A stretch of DNA of 64,000 nucleotides from Ctenosaura bakeri (taxonomy: Eukaryota > Chordata > Lepidosauria > Squamata > Iguanidae): NCBI GenBank assembly GCA_948474755.1, contig CAOLHI010001243.1, forward strand, positions 1-64,000. Direction: 5' to 3'. The position numbers and the translations under genes were made by a program. Positions 46,515 through 56,262 of this stretch are shown here, one piece after another. The stretch's first letter is position 1. Each line of letters begins with the position of its first letter. Below the pieces are notes generated by a model, which worked only from the letters and a program-made list of their open reading frames with translations, did not search any database and was not told the DNA's origin.

Positions 46515-46942
46515 ATGCAGGCGCGAGCGTCCAAGCAGCGCCTGACTGCGCCCTGCTGCACACCTCCTCTCCCCTCCCGCCAGCGCAGGGTCTCCTCTCC
46601 TCACCTCTGCCTTAACCCTCCGGCTCCAGCTCTCTCCTCTCGGTGTCCTCACCTCTGCCTTAACATTCAGGCTCCAGCTCTCTTCTCCTGCTCTCCGTAC
46701 CTCCGTCTCCACCTCAGGCTCCTCCAGTGCTTTCCCACCAGGCAGGGAAAGACGGGGAAACACCCAGCATGCCTGCTCTCCCCTCCTCCCAGCGCAGGGG
46801 TCTCAGAAGCACTGCTCCCATTGGCTGTGAGGCCACCTTCTTTTAAAAGGGGGGCAGGATTGAGGAATGGTGACTCCTGTGAAATGGTCGTTCGACCCCC
46901 AAAGGGATCCCGACCCCCAGGTTGAGAACCACTGCTTTAAGA

Positions 46943-47030
46943 CATTCTTACTTATGACAAGTGGAAATATCCTTTCTTGTAGCGTGAACTCGTTACTTTC
47001 TGTACTGTCCTCCAGAGCAGCAGAAAACAA
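46943..47030 (-). mobile_element. CR1 LINE, upstream half of a split copy
   Basis: The minus strand encodes 'FSAALEDSTESNEFTLQER' and then a degraded 'FPLVISKN' segment, colinear with 'FSAAPETRTRSNGFKLQER' in the intact-looking fragment at 63167-63469. It stops exactly at the SPIN border. Its downstream half lies at 56847 on the plus strand, 10 kb away. Confidence 0.75.
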
Positions 47031-47289
47031 TCATCATCATCATCATCCTTGCTGTTGTTATTTTACAGGCACAATTTTTCACTGACTTTTTTCTCAAAGG
47101 AAATTTTAGCAGTTCCCTTTCAGCTGCAAGAATGTCTTTGAAAACATTCATTCAGGGCTTATTCTTCACAAAATTTGCAAAATTTGGCAAGGACGTTTTC
47201 TGCACAGAAATCCCCATTTTCTGCAATCTCAGAACCTTTCTTAATAATCGTTGATATCTTTAGAAAACATGTAAGGGCTCCTGCAGATG

Positions 47290-47510
47290 AAGACAGGCAA
47301 ATGTTGACCTCTTTTTCAAAAAGAAGAAAAAGGCAGACCTGAGTTATTTGCTTTATATCAATACTAGCAAAAGTTGTAGAACAGGTTATCAGTCAGTCAG
47401 TCTGTAAGCACTTAGAAAGAATGCTGAGATTACGAAGAACCAACACAGATTTTTCAAAACCAAATCATGGCAGACTAATTTTACCTCTTTTTATCTGAGT
47501 GAGTAGATGT
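47290..47510 (+). mobile_element. LINE reverse transcriptase fragment
   Basis: Degraded frame with the order 'ttgtagaacaggttatc', 'gaatgctgagattacgaag', 'caacacagatttttcaaaa' and 'catggcagactaatttta'. It corresponds to the 'ITKSQHGF..CQTNL' region of CR1/L2-clade reverse transcriptases. Dead copy. Confidence 0.6.
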
Positions 47511-47527
47511 TTGTCCCATTCACGGTA

Positions 47528-47730
47528 CAGTGGGCCCTTGACATCTGCTAGGACTTGGTTCCAGGACACTCTATGGATACCAAAATTCATGGCTGCTCAA
47601 ATCCCATTATGTGCAATGCAAAGTCAAATGGCAAAATTAAACTTTGCTTCTGGGATTTTTAAAAAATATTTTCAACCTGTGGTTGGTTGAATCCATGGAT
47701 CCAGAATCCACAGATATTGAGGGCCAATTG
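47528..47730. mobile_element. Tigger-like MITE with TA target duplication
   Basis: Ends CAGTGGGCCCTTGACATCTG and CAGATATTGAGGGCCAATTG are inverted repeats flanked on both sides by TA (47526-47527, 47731-47732), as for Tc1/mariner-Tigger elements. The inner words 'ggttggttgaatccatgg' are typical of Tigger-derived MITEs. 203 bp, non-coding. Confidence 0.75.
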
Positions 47731-47809
47731 TATAACTCATGGTAACTCTAACTGATTTATAATATCATATTTTGCTTGGGGAGGACATCACTGAAAGCCA
47801 CTGAAAGCT

Positions 47810-47955
47810 ATATGAAACTGCTTTAAAGCCCTCTTAAAAGAAACCAGAGTCTTACATCTCTAAGGAGAAATTCCATAGTGGAGGGGCCACCACTGATGAA
47901 GGTAGTCTCTTAAGTCACAACTAATTTAAATTCAGTTTAGCTGGGTCAGCTCTTA
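47810..47955 (-). repeat. LINE-derived repeat, copy 1 of 2
   Basis: 'agaaaccagagtcttacat' and 'gagaaattccatagtgga', then 'ggccaccactgatgaa', recur in the same orientation at 48505-48648 with roughly 85% agreement by eye. Probably two antisense copies of one LINE segment. Confidence 0.55.
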
Positions 47956-48299
47956 GTGTGCCAAAGTTTGTTCAGTGCCATGCACGCTTGTTACCTGGTG
48001 ACTAAGGGGAGGCTGTCATTGAAATCACTTACTTAAAACTATTTACTTGGCACACATCTTTCCTGCAATGGACTGTTTATTGTGCACTGTGGTAAGTAAT
48101 GTATGAATTAATAACTTGTATCCAGATTGCCAACAAATATGCAAGAGAAGACTCTGTTTTGTTTTTGTTTTGTTTTTTTGCACTGGTTCTTGACATTAAC
48201 TTCATAAAATTTTACTGTTACACTCTATAACATCTGTTATTGTTTTGTTATTTGCTTATGAATTTGTGATTTATTTATTGGGGGATGGTGTCCAGATTT

Positions 48300-48648
48300 G
48301 TCATTCATTCATTTAGTATATCTTAACTTTCAAGGTTTCTCCAAAGTGACTTACAAAATGAAACAGTAAAATTCCAAATCAAATTATAAAGCTACTTAAG
48401 TTTAACTATGTTTATTGTAAGCTAGTTAAAATGCAACACCATGCAATACAGCCCAAAAATGTAACTGCAGCAAACACAATCAACTTTTCAATTGAAAACC
48501 ATACAAAACTGGTTTAACACCCTCTTCAAAGAAACCAGAGTCTTATAGCTTTAAAGAGAAATTCCATAGTGGAGGAGCCACCACTGATGAAGCTAGGTTT
48601 TTAAGTCACAACTAATTTTAAATGAGTTTAAATGGGTCAACATTTAAC
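48300..48648 (-). mobile_element. L2-like LINE 3' region
   Basis: Starts on the plus strand with a tail-like 'aactttcaaggtttctcc' and A-rich sequence, then continues into the body segment repeated at 47810-47955. Minus-strand, truncated. Confidence 0.5.
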
Positions 48649-48659
48649 AAAGTTTGAAT

Positions 48660-48790
48660 CTAATGCAATCTATATGCATTACAGTATAAATCTATGTATG
48701 TTTACTTAGAAATACATACCACTGTGTTCAGCACTTATTTCCAATAGTAAGCATGCTTAGGGTTGCAGTGCCAATTGTTCTGAAATGAAA
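48660..48790. repeat. Old palindromic repeat, family B
   Basis: 'atgtatgtttacttagaaa' and 'aagcatgcttagggttgcag' match the halves of the family described at 54513-54806. Confidence 0.4.
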
Positions 48791-50429
48791 CTGGTAATAA
48801 TGGAGTTAGAGAATTGGAAAGGGACAAGAGGTCATCTAATAAATTAAAAAAATAAGACTGCATATATTCATTCTATAAAAGGAACTGACAGATAGGAGCA
48901 CACACATTATCCATAGAACTCATTGTAGTAGCTGCCCAATGCACAATTGCTATGAGTATCTATTATTAAATTCAAACACAATCTTGCCATTATATTAATA
49001 TTAATGTACTCAGCATGTTCATGTTTGTCTCAATTGTGCCTTTTCATACTGTGGTTCTTTTAGCAGCTGGACAACCACATGAGCATCACTGACTAGCTTC
49101 GGAAAAGGAAATGCACTTGTCTACATTTGGTGCCAACCAACGAGACACACCTTACTTCCCTTGCTGATAAGCAAGGGAACACCCTGGAGAATCAGTAACT
49201 CATTACGGCTGTTAAATGTAATGTTAAAACAAGAGACTTTAAACTGGTAATTGAAAAGGAGGTAGAGCTGGGCATGGAAAGTTTACTGACCTTTCCTCAG
49301 AAAGTAATGGAATGAATCATATGGTTTGACAACTATGGCTTATCTTTGTTTGCCCTTATCTTTCAAGCCAACTGTAGGGACTTGAATTTGGCAGGTTCAC
49401 AAAGGGAACATTCCAGCAGAGTGCTTCCGTCATAGTCCTATTCTTTGAAATCAGAAGACAGTCACTCCATGACTGAAAAAACTGTATCATAATCATGTTG
49501 AGGAGAGAAATATGGTTATCTCACTTGTGCAATGGCTTCTTTATACTTTATTCACCTAGCCTAGCCCAAAAGAAACGTGATACTTGGCACTTCAAAATTG
49601 GTTTTACATAGTTTTAATTCTAGCAGCAGGTATAAAGCAGCATTTCACACGTAAGTAAAGAAAACTAGTCTTAAAGCAGGGGAGCAAACGTGAGACCAAA
49701 ATACTACAGTAAGAGTAAAGATGTTTGAGTGCATGTACCTTCCTAGCAAAGTATGTTTGTAGCTAATTATGGAGTGTGGGGAGGAAGGAAGGAAGGAAGG
49801 AAGGGAAAAGCTTTGATCTTGGATCCTGGGATTATTTAATGGGAAGCCATCAGTGCTGATCCCCTACTCTGCTCTTTGAATGCAAAAGGTGGGGTCCCAT
49901 AGAAAACCCTCATCATTCATCCCCATTTTCTGAAACTTGAGTTTAACTTTTGTCCTTTGATTATTGTCTCTGGCCTTTGATTATTGCCACCACCACTGCT
50001 CAAATCAGATTCCACTGTTAGAACCCACTCTCCTCCCTGTAAGTTGACTCTAGCCTATATGGATGTTTTTTCCCTGTAGAGAGGGAGCCAGCTGTTGAGT
50101 TACAGAAAAGGACTTGGACTTCCTTAGTCAAAGGACTTGAAGCATTAGCTTGCACGAAAGCAAGGAAAAAAGGATCTACAATAGCAAATCCAAAGTATGT
50201 AAAAACAAGAATCTATGACATGATCAAATGAAAATACAGATGAAGAATAATCTGTTATATAAGCAGAAACAAAATATATATGGAATAATAAGGGAATAAA
50301 CAATCCAGTGTCTGAAAGCATGGCACTAATTTGGATTCTCCGAATGACACAGAATGGGAAAAACCCAAAAAAGGCTTACTCAATGTTTACAGTCCAATGT
50401 CTGAGTAACCATATTTCCCTATACATACC
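48791..50429. other. Intergenic DNA, nothing but a microsatellite
   Basis: Unique-looking DNA with a (GGAA)n run at about 49783-49804. It lies wholly within the inverted segment. Confidence 0.5.
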
Positions 50430-50830
50430 TGTCAAAATCTTAAGATCTAAAGGTAAGGGCTTTCTTTCTCTCAGTCCAGCCACCAATATAGGGTCACTTG
50501 ATGTGGACATATGAGAGAGCCTTCTCAATTCTTCTCCCACTATTGGGAATTCACTTTCGCAAGAAGCTAAGATGCACCCTTCTTGCACCAACAGGCAAAG
50601 ATCTTTTTCATTTAAGAAGACTTTTACTATGTAATTGCTCTCAGAGAGGCTTCTTATTGGGGTATGTGATTTATTTTTTAATCTCTGTGTGTCTTTTAAA
50701 TAATTTCACACTGTTTTAATGTGTTGGTCTCATATTTTAAATTTAACTTTGGGTTTTAATTGATTCATTTATGATCTGCTTCAGGTCCCACCCTAAGAGG
50801 AAGGTGCACATCAATGAAATTGATATAATA
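50430..50830 (+). mobile_element. L2-like LINE 3' end
   Basis: Translates to an 'ERAFSILLPLLG' start and ends in an 'FHLRRLLL' segment, both typical of the last part of L2-clade frames. A T-rich 3' UTR follows with 'gttttaattgattcattta' and 'cccaccctaagagg'. Confidence 0.6.
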
Positions 50831-51424
50831 TGATAAACTAAATATAAGACAAGGATCTCAGGTTTTGGAGTCACCAAAGGCATTTTAAAAAGCAAATGTA
50901 GAATCATTCCAGTGGGAATAGCAGAAGAGTTGGTGAAGGGGAAGGTTTTAATTCAGTTCTAAGCTGCTGAAGTAAACTGAGGACAAAGGAGGAAAGGGTG
51001 AGGTGAGAGAAACAGAGACCTTTTAAACCTAAAAGACTCTAAGAGGCCCCCAAATTGTGGCAAAATTTATCTAGGTTTGTAGTAGCATTTTAAGTTTTTT
51101 TTTAAAGTTTTTAAAAAATTCTGAAAGGGATATTATCCAAGGTCCAAGGGGAGCAAAACAGCCTAACAAATTTCTGCCATTTGCTCAGCTGTGGTGCAAA
51201 ATGATTCCCATTTAGGCAAAGGAAAATAACAGAACAGAAAGAACTTATACATTGAAGATGCCTATCTAGCCGTGAATGATCCAAAGGCGGGGGGAGGGTG
51301 GATATTAAGAGCTGTTACAATTGTTAGACCCAGGATCTAGCAGTTATGAACACAGCGAGCAAATTACACTTTAGGACTCTTTAGGAAAGTATCTTTAGAA
51401 AATGAAATTGTCAATGTTGTAATT

Positions 51425-51790
51425 CTTTTATCGTCTGTGTTGAGACTATATTTGGAGTACGTGCACACTTCTGATCAGAAGAAGAAACAATGGAGATGCA
51501 GAAATAGTCTACAATGGTTCAAGAAGACTGTAATGGGGCTTTTTTTTAGTACAGAAGAAAAGATTAAGCAAAGGGAGGAAGAAGCTTATAAAAGTATGCA
51601 TAGAGTGCAGAGGAACGGGCTAAGGAAATGGTATTTTCCCTCTCATAATATTAGAGCCCAAGTTTATCCAATGAAGCTGAGTGACAGGAGACTTATGACA
51701 GATAAAACAGGTACTTTATGAAGCACATAATTAACTTGTTGAATTTGCTGCTGTAGAATGTAGTAATGACTTCTGACTACCATCCTGTTT
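51425..51790 (+). mobile_element. LINE reverse transcriptase C-terminal fragment
   Basis: Open over 51437-51721, giving 'LRLYLEYVHTSD' and later 'YKSMHRVQRN' and 'YPMKLSDRRLMTDK'. These match the 'LEY..', 'YKIMHG' and 'HPMKLN..RFRTDK' blocks near the C-terminus of a common vertebrate LINE. It is truncated and has lost the catalytic core, so it is a relic and not a gene. Confidence 0.7.
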
Positions 51791-51847
51791 CCCATAGCAA
51801 GAGATCAGATGCCAGTGGGAAGCCCAAAAGTAGGCCATGAGCTCAAT

Positions 51848-52076
51848 TTGTTGTGTGCCTTCAAGTCATTTCTGACTTATGGTGACCCTGAGGTAACTCT
51901 ATCATGGGATTTTCTTGGCAAAGTTTGTTCAGAGATAGTTCACCTTTGCCTTCCTCTGAGGCTCAGAGAGAGCTAAGATTTGCCCAAGGTCACCCAGTGA
52001 GTTTCCATAGTGGAGTGGGGATTTGACCCTGGTCTCCAGAGCCATAGTCCAAAGCTCATGGCTATGACCACAACAC
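51848..52076 (-). mobile_element. tRNA-derived SINE, well preserved
   Basis: Complete from the tail 'gttgtgtgccttcaagtca' via 'gacttatggtgaccctgag', 'cccaaggtcacccagtgag' and 'ggggatttgaccctggtct' to the head 'ctccagagccatagtccaa'. Minus strand. This is one of the best local copies for recognising the family. Confidence 0.85.
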
Positions 52077-54512
52077 CACCCTTCTAATCCTGCTGCCCAA
52101 GCACTGGTATTCAGAGGCTTGTTGCATCTGATCCAGAAAAGTCCATATGGCCATTTTAAGAATGAACCATTGGTAGGATTGTTCTGTATCAGATTGGCAA
52201 AATGCAGCCTCTGCCCCCAATGTGCCCCCAGTCCCTTTTTATGGCTCCTGAAGTCCCTCAAGTTATCCCCAACCATCTGACTCAGATGACTCAGCTTAAG
52301 TTACAGCAAAAAATTGGTGTCTTGACTCCTGCTTATCTCTGATGGCCTCCTCAATTTGAAATGCAAAGTAAGTCAGGAAATAACCTATGTATCAACTGAA
52401 AACTAAACTGGAAGTGATGTCACATCACTTCTGGTTTTATGATGACAATAAGGTGGAGCCTGCAAGCAGGGGGTGACCCCTGCTGTAGTCATCCTACTGT
52501 GTTCTCCATAACTTTTCTAATACCCACTCAGAATGATTGTTTATCTTGACTGAATACAATGTTGTTAAAGTAAATTATGCATTGGGTATCATCCAGGAAT
52601 GGATATTTTAAAAATTCTTATTTCCTGCTTTCTATCAGCAGTGCAGTACCCTGACATTTGCAGGGAATTTCCTGGAATGACCGCATGAATTCTCCCTTAA
52701 AAGGAAATAGCAATTGGTTATACAACAGGGCACAAGTTAATCTGAGGTGGGTTTTTTTGTTTCATTTTGTTTTGCTTTTTACAATTTGTATTTATTTTGC
52801 ACCTAAGATTACATTCCATCTGTCACTGAACTGTGGATTCTTTTAAAAGTCCCCCTGTGGCCTGGGTTCCCTATTACCTTCCTACACAAAAATGGTATGT
52901 CGTATATTCAGGGATTTTTTCCCCCACCCTTTAAGATGCCATAGGTAAGATGAGTGCAGCCATAAGGGTAACCATGCTAAACAGTATCTAAACGGAGAAT
53001 GAATTATGCATCTTTACTTCCAGCTCACCAATCTTCGTGCATAACTGAGAGGTTTTATGGATGATGCAGACCTGTGGATCCCCTGATATCACAACATTCT
53101 CTTTTGTCTCTTTGCCCCACATCTCCAATTGCACAATATCAGCAATAATGGCCTCGGACAAATCACTCTTCCAACTGCTTCTCGACATTATACTTTTTTT
53201 TTCTGATACGCAATACTGTTATTCACCCTGCATAAACTTGCACTGTAAGTCCCTGTGATTGTTCGAAAGGTTCTGTTCTATTTTGGTATCAGACAATTGT
53301 AGGAGTTCCACCAAGAATAATGGGGAAAACAGGGTTCTTGGGGGTGTTAACATTGTTTTTCTTCTACACTGTGAGAACTCACCATTCATGTCTGCCCAGC
53401 ATCTTATCTTTCACCTTGTTCTTAAACAATTAAAGGAATTGCCATTTACACTGTGAATTTGCCTTAGCTCTTGCAAAAAGAAACCCCCCTGAAAAAACTC
53501 CTATGGGTTTTTAAAGTATTGGAACACAGAGAAGAACATAAATGGATTTCTAAGGTTTCTGAAATGAAAGCTTCGAAGAGCCTTAGTTGTGGACCAATGG
53601 CTGTCAGCCTCATAAGATTGCTAGCCATTAATCTTCAAATGCAGAGTCCCAATTATTTAAGATGACAGCAGTTAATGTTTTGCATATGCCTTAGCTGGGA
53701 TTAATCATGACCCTCTCTTTTCACCTTTGAACTTCCCAGTTAGTTGAAAGATTTCTTTTGAAGGAGACTGTGCTTTATGGTTCTTTTCAGAGCATTTGCA
53801 GTTGGCTCTCTGCCAGTCTCAGAAGAAATGCCTGGTGTGCATCTATGTCAATGCTAGTATAGAACTAGCAACATCTTAATGGGAAGAACGGCAATGTTAA
53901 AGGTGCTCATACAGGGTTTTAGATCTTGGTGATCCAACTGGAAGATAGGACTGGATGATAGGGTTTTGCAAAGTGACTGAGCAATTTGTCTCTAATAGAT
54001 GGTTGATGCTTTGGAAATAATGTTTTGTTTCATATTTAAACCAGGAAATGTCAGATGGAAATTTCAAATACAGCTGTGCTTCTCATAAGGCAGACCAGCA
54101 GTATTTTCCCCCTCATTGTGCAGGGGCCACCACCATATTTATGCACATTGACTACAGTTATTTCTTTCTTTTCTGGAAGCTTGCCAGGGACTCGCAGCCA
54201 ATAGCCAAGGAACCAGTGCTGACCCAGGGGGCACCATTTTGAGTAGCATTGCTTTAAAGAACTGTTCCACAGTTTACCCCCCCGCCCAAAAAAAAGTAAT
54301 TCACTGGGCAGCTGAAAGAGTCATTTCCTTTTGATAGCAAATATCAAAAAGTGACCAAAACACATTCATTTTTTTCTCTTATTTTTTTTAAACAATATTC
54401 CATTTATAACATAGGCTTTTAAAAGAAAAATAACAACATGATTATGCATCTTTAATGACTGGCAGAAGCAACAACTATGCTTTGGTTAAGCATAACTGGA
54501 TTCAGCATTGCA
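52077..54512. other. Intergenic DNA, no gene supported
   Basis: A minus-strand frame at 52988-53188 (66 codons) starts MSRSSWKSDLSEAIIAD and has a protein-like composition, but I recognise no family. It may be a retroelement ORF fragment. Otherwise unique-looking DNA. Confidence 0.4.
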
Positions 54513-54806
54513 GACTAAGGTTGCTATTCTATACATATTTACTTGGGAGTAAGTCCCACCAGAAAGCCTGCGTGGTATAGTAGTTTGAGTGTTGGACTAC
54601 GACCCTGGAGATCAGGGTTTGAGTCCCTGATCAGCCACAGGAACCCACTGGGTGGCCTTGGGTGCATCACACACTCTCAGCCCCAGAAAACCTTGTGATA
54701 GGTTCACCTCAGGGTTGCCGTAAGTTGGAAATGACTTGAGGGCATACAAGAAGTCCCAATGAATTCATGTAGACTTATTCTGAGTAGACACATACAGGGT
54801 TTGTAC
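54513..54806. repeat. Palindromic repeat, family B, split by a SINE
   Basis: Left half 'ttgctattctatacatatt' and 'tacttgggagtaagtccca'. Right half 'aagtcccaatgaattcatg' and 'agacttattctgagtagac'. Together they form a palindrome widely seen in sauropsid DNA. The SINE at 54559-54750 sits between the halves. Confidence 0.6.
54559..54750 (+). mobile_element. tRNA-derived SINE with target duplication
   Basis: Head 'gcgtggtatagtagtttgag' followed by 'ttggactacgaccctggaga', and tail 'ggttgccgtaagttggaaat' ending 'gacttgagggcatacaag'. Flanked by AAGTCCCA at 54551-54558 and 54751-54758, an 8-bp target duplication. The duplicated word belongs to repeat family B, so insertion order is clear. Confidence 0.85.
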
Positions 54807-55146
54807 TATTAGTTACTTATTTTGATTACCCTTATACTCGTAAAAGATCATTAGAATTATCCTAGCAATGGAACAGGCACACCAATGCACAGGTAAGAGC
54901 TTATATCAACTTTCTTCAGCAGTGGGACTCTTGATTATATTTATGGTTTCCCGAAAGCATTTTGTAGGTCTCACTTTCTCAACCTTTTGACCATTCACAC
55001 TACAGCAAATTATTTCACGTATCTAGTAAATGATGTGACACAGTGGTTCTCAACCTGGGGGTCGGGACCCCTTTGGGGGTCGAACGACCATTTCACAGGG
55101 GTCGCCATTCCTCAATCCTGCCCCCCCCTTTTAAAAGATGGTGGCC

Positions 55147-55700
55147 TCACAGCCAATGGGAGCAGTGCTTCTGAGACCCCTGCACTGGGAGGAGGGGAGA
55201 GGAGGCATGCTGGGCGTTTCCCCGTCTTTCCCTGCCTGGTGGGAAAGCACTGGAGGAGCCTGAGGTGGAGCCGGAGGTACGGAGAGTGGGAGGAGAGAGC
55301 TGGAGCCTGAATGTTAAGGCAGAGGTGAGGACACCGAGAAGAGAGAGCTGGAGCCGGAGGGTTAAGGCAGAGGTGAGGAGAGGAGACCCCGCACTGGCGG
55401 GAGGGGAGAGGAGGTGTGCAGCCGGGCGCAGCCAGGTGCAGCCAGGCGCTGCTTGGACGCTCGCGCCTGCACCACACACACACACACACACACACATGGA
55501 GGGCTTCCCCTTCAGTGTTCCCTTTCCCCTTCATGCCGGCTTGCAGAGTCAGAGTTGCTTGCCGGGGCGAGTGAGCGGCCGGGCGCTGCTTGGACGCTCG
55601 CGCCCGCACCACACACACACACACACACACACACACAAGAGGGCTTCCCATTCAGGGTTTATGGCGCTGCAGCGGGACGTCTGGGAGGTAAGACTCCGTC
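55147..55700 (+). other. CpG-rich SPIN cargo resembling a promoter and first exon
   Basis: A CCAAT box lies in 'cacagccaatgggagcag' (about 55149-55166). CpG-rich sequence follows, then an ATG near 55661 opens a nine-codon frame (MALQRDVWE) that runs straight into GTAAGA, a consensus splice donor, near 55688. In copy 1 the reverse complement keeps the ATG and GTAAG with a few changes (MALQWDIWK). This looks like a captured CpG-island promoter with a first coding exon, but the source gene is unknown and expression is unproven. Confidence 0.4.
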
Positions 55701-56108
55701 CCCTCACTCTCTTCGCCTCATGCTCATTCATGCCGGCGAACAGAGTTGCTTGCCGGGGCGAGTGAGCAGCTGGGCTCCACTTGCTTCCCAAAGTGGCGGG
55801 GCTGCAGCAGCGGTGATTGCCCGGTCGCCCATTCATTCTGGGCACGCCGCTCCGTGGGAGTTGTCGGTGTGGCTGTCGCCTTTGGTCCGGCAGGCAAAGG
55901 GGGAAACTTTCCTGCGGTGGATCTGCCATCCGACGGGGGAGAATGGTTCCTCCGAGACCGAGAACTCGGACGGGAAAAGAGCAGGGGGTGTCAGCCAAGG
56001 GCTTCGGTTTGTGTAGCAAGAGCCCTCGAGGCTCCTTGGTTGTTGTTGTTGTTGTTGTTTTGTTTTTTTGGCCCGAAAGCACTGCTCTGATCCGTCCTGT
56101 GGAACTTT

Positions 56109-56262
56109 GGCCATTTCCACATTCCAGAGTTATAGCGCTATGATTCCACTTTCACCATCCTATGGAATCCTGGGGTTTGCAGTTCAAACTGCAAACCCCA
56201 GGATTCCATAGGATGGTGAAAGTGGAATCATAGTGCTATAACAGTCTAGTGCAGAAATAGCC
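56109..56262. mobile_element. Palindromic MITE, family A (copy 6), inside SPIN copy 2
   Basis: Same palindrome and same position in the cargo as copy 5, with a few base differences. Left end GGCCATTTCCACATTCCAG, right end 'ctagtgcagaaatagcc'. Confidence 0.9.

Larger units (their letters stand above)
45376..46934 (+). mobile_element. SPIN-type hAT element, copy 1 (1559 bp, non-autonomous)
   Basis: Left end CAGTGGTTCTCAACC followed by 'ttcctaatgctgcgacccc' and 'cagttcctcatgttgtggtg'. Right end 'gtcgttcgacccccaaag' through GGTTGAGAACCACTG. These match both ends of SPIN (Space Invaders), a hAT family reported from several tetrapods including Anolis. No transposase is present. The interior is a CpG-rich cargo with two (GT)n runs and a family A MITE (45716-45869). 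Flanks are TGTTACAT at the left and CTTTAAGA at the right, which do not match each other but match the flanks of copy 2 in exchange. Compared with copy 2 it lacks about 240 bp just inside the left end. Confidence 0.85.
46935..55040. other. 8.1-kb segment inverted between two SPIN copies
   Basis: The two SPIN elements flanking this segment are in opposite orientation. The inner flank of copy 1 (CTTTAAGA, 46935-46942) is the reverse complement of the outer flank of copy 2 (TCTTAAAG, 56839-56846). The inner flank of copy 2 (ATGTGACA, 55033-55040) is the reverse complement, with one mismatch, of the outer flank of copy 1 (TGTTACAT, 45368-45375). That is the pattern expected if the segment flipped by recombination between the copies after both had inserted. 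Confidence 0.8.

Noticed and set aside
45835..46925. Long open frames in SPIN copy 1
   Set aside because: Same reasons as in copy 2. They are GC and microsatellite artefacts in a non-autonomous element.
45368..46942. SPIN copy 1 as an insertion without target duplication
   Set aside because: Its two flanks do not match each other, but each matches a flank of copy 2 in reverse complement, so exchange by inversion explains them better.
52988..53188. Minus-strand 66-codon frame with protein-like composition
   Set aside because: Short, with no recognised domain and no conserved neighbours. It may be a retroelement fragment, but nothing supports a gene.
55112..56143. Overlapping open frames of 90-200 codons on both strands in SPIN copy 2
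   Set aside because: The same region is open in several frames at once, the products are low-complexity (runs of H and T, or V and C) from CA/GT repeats, and the sequence lies between transposon ends. High GC content explains the lack of stops.
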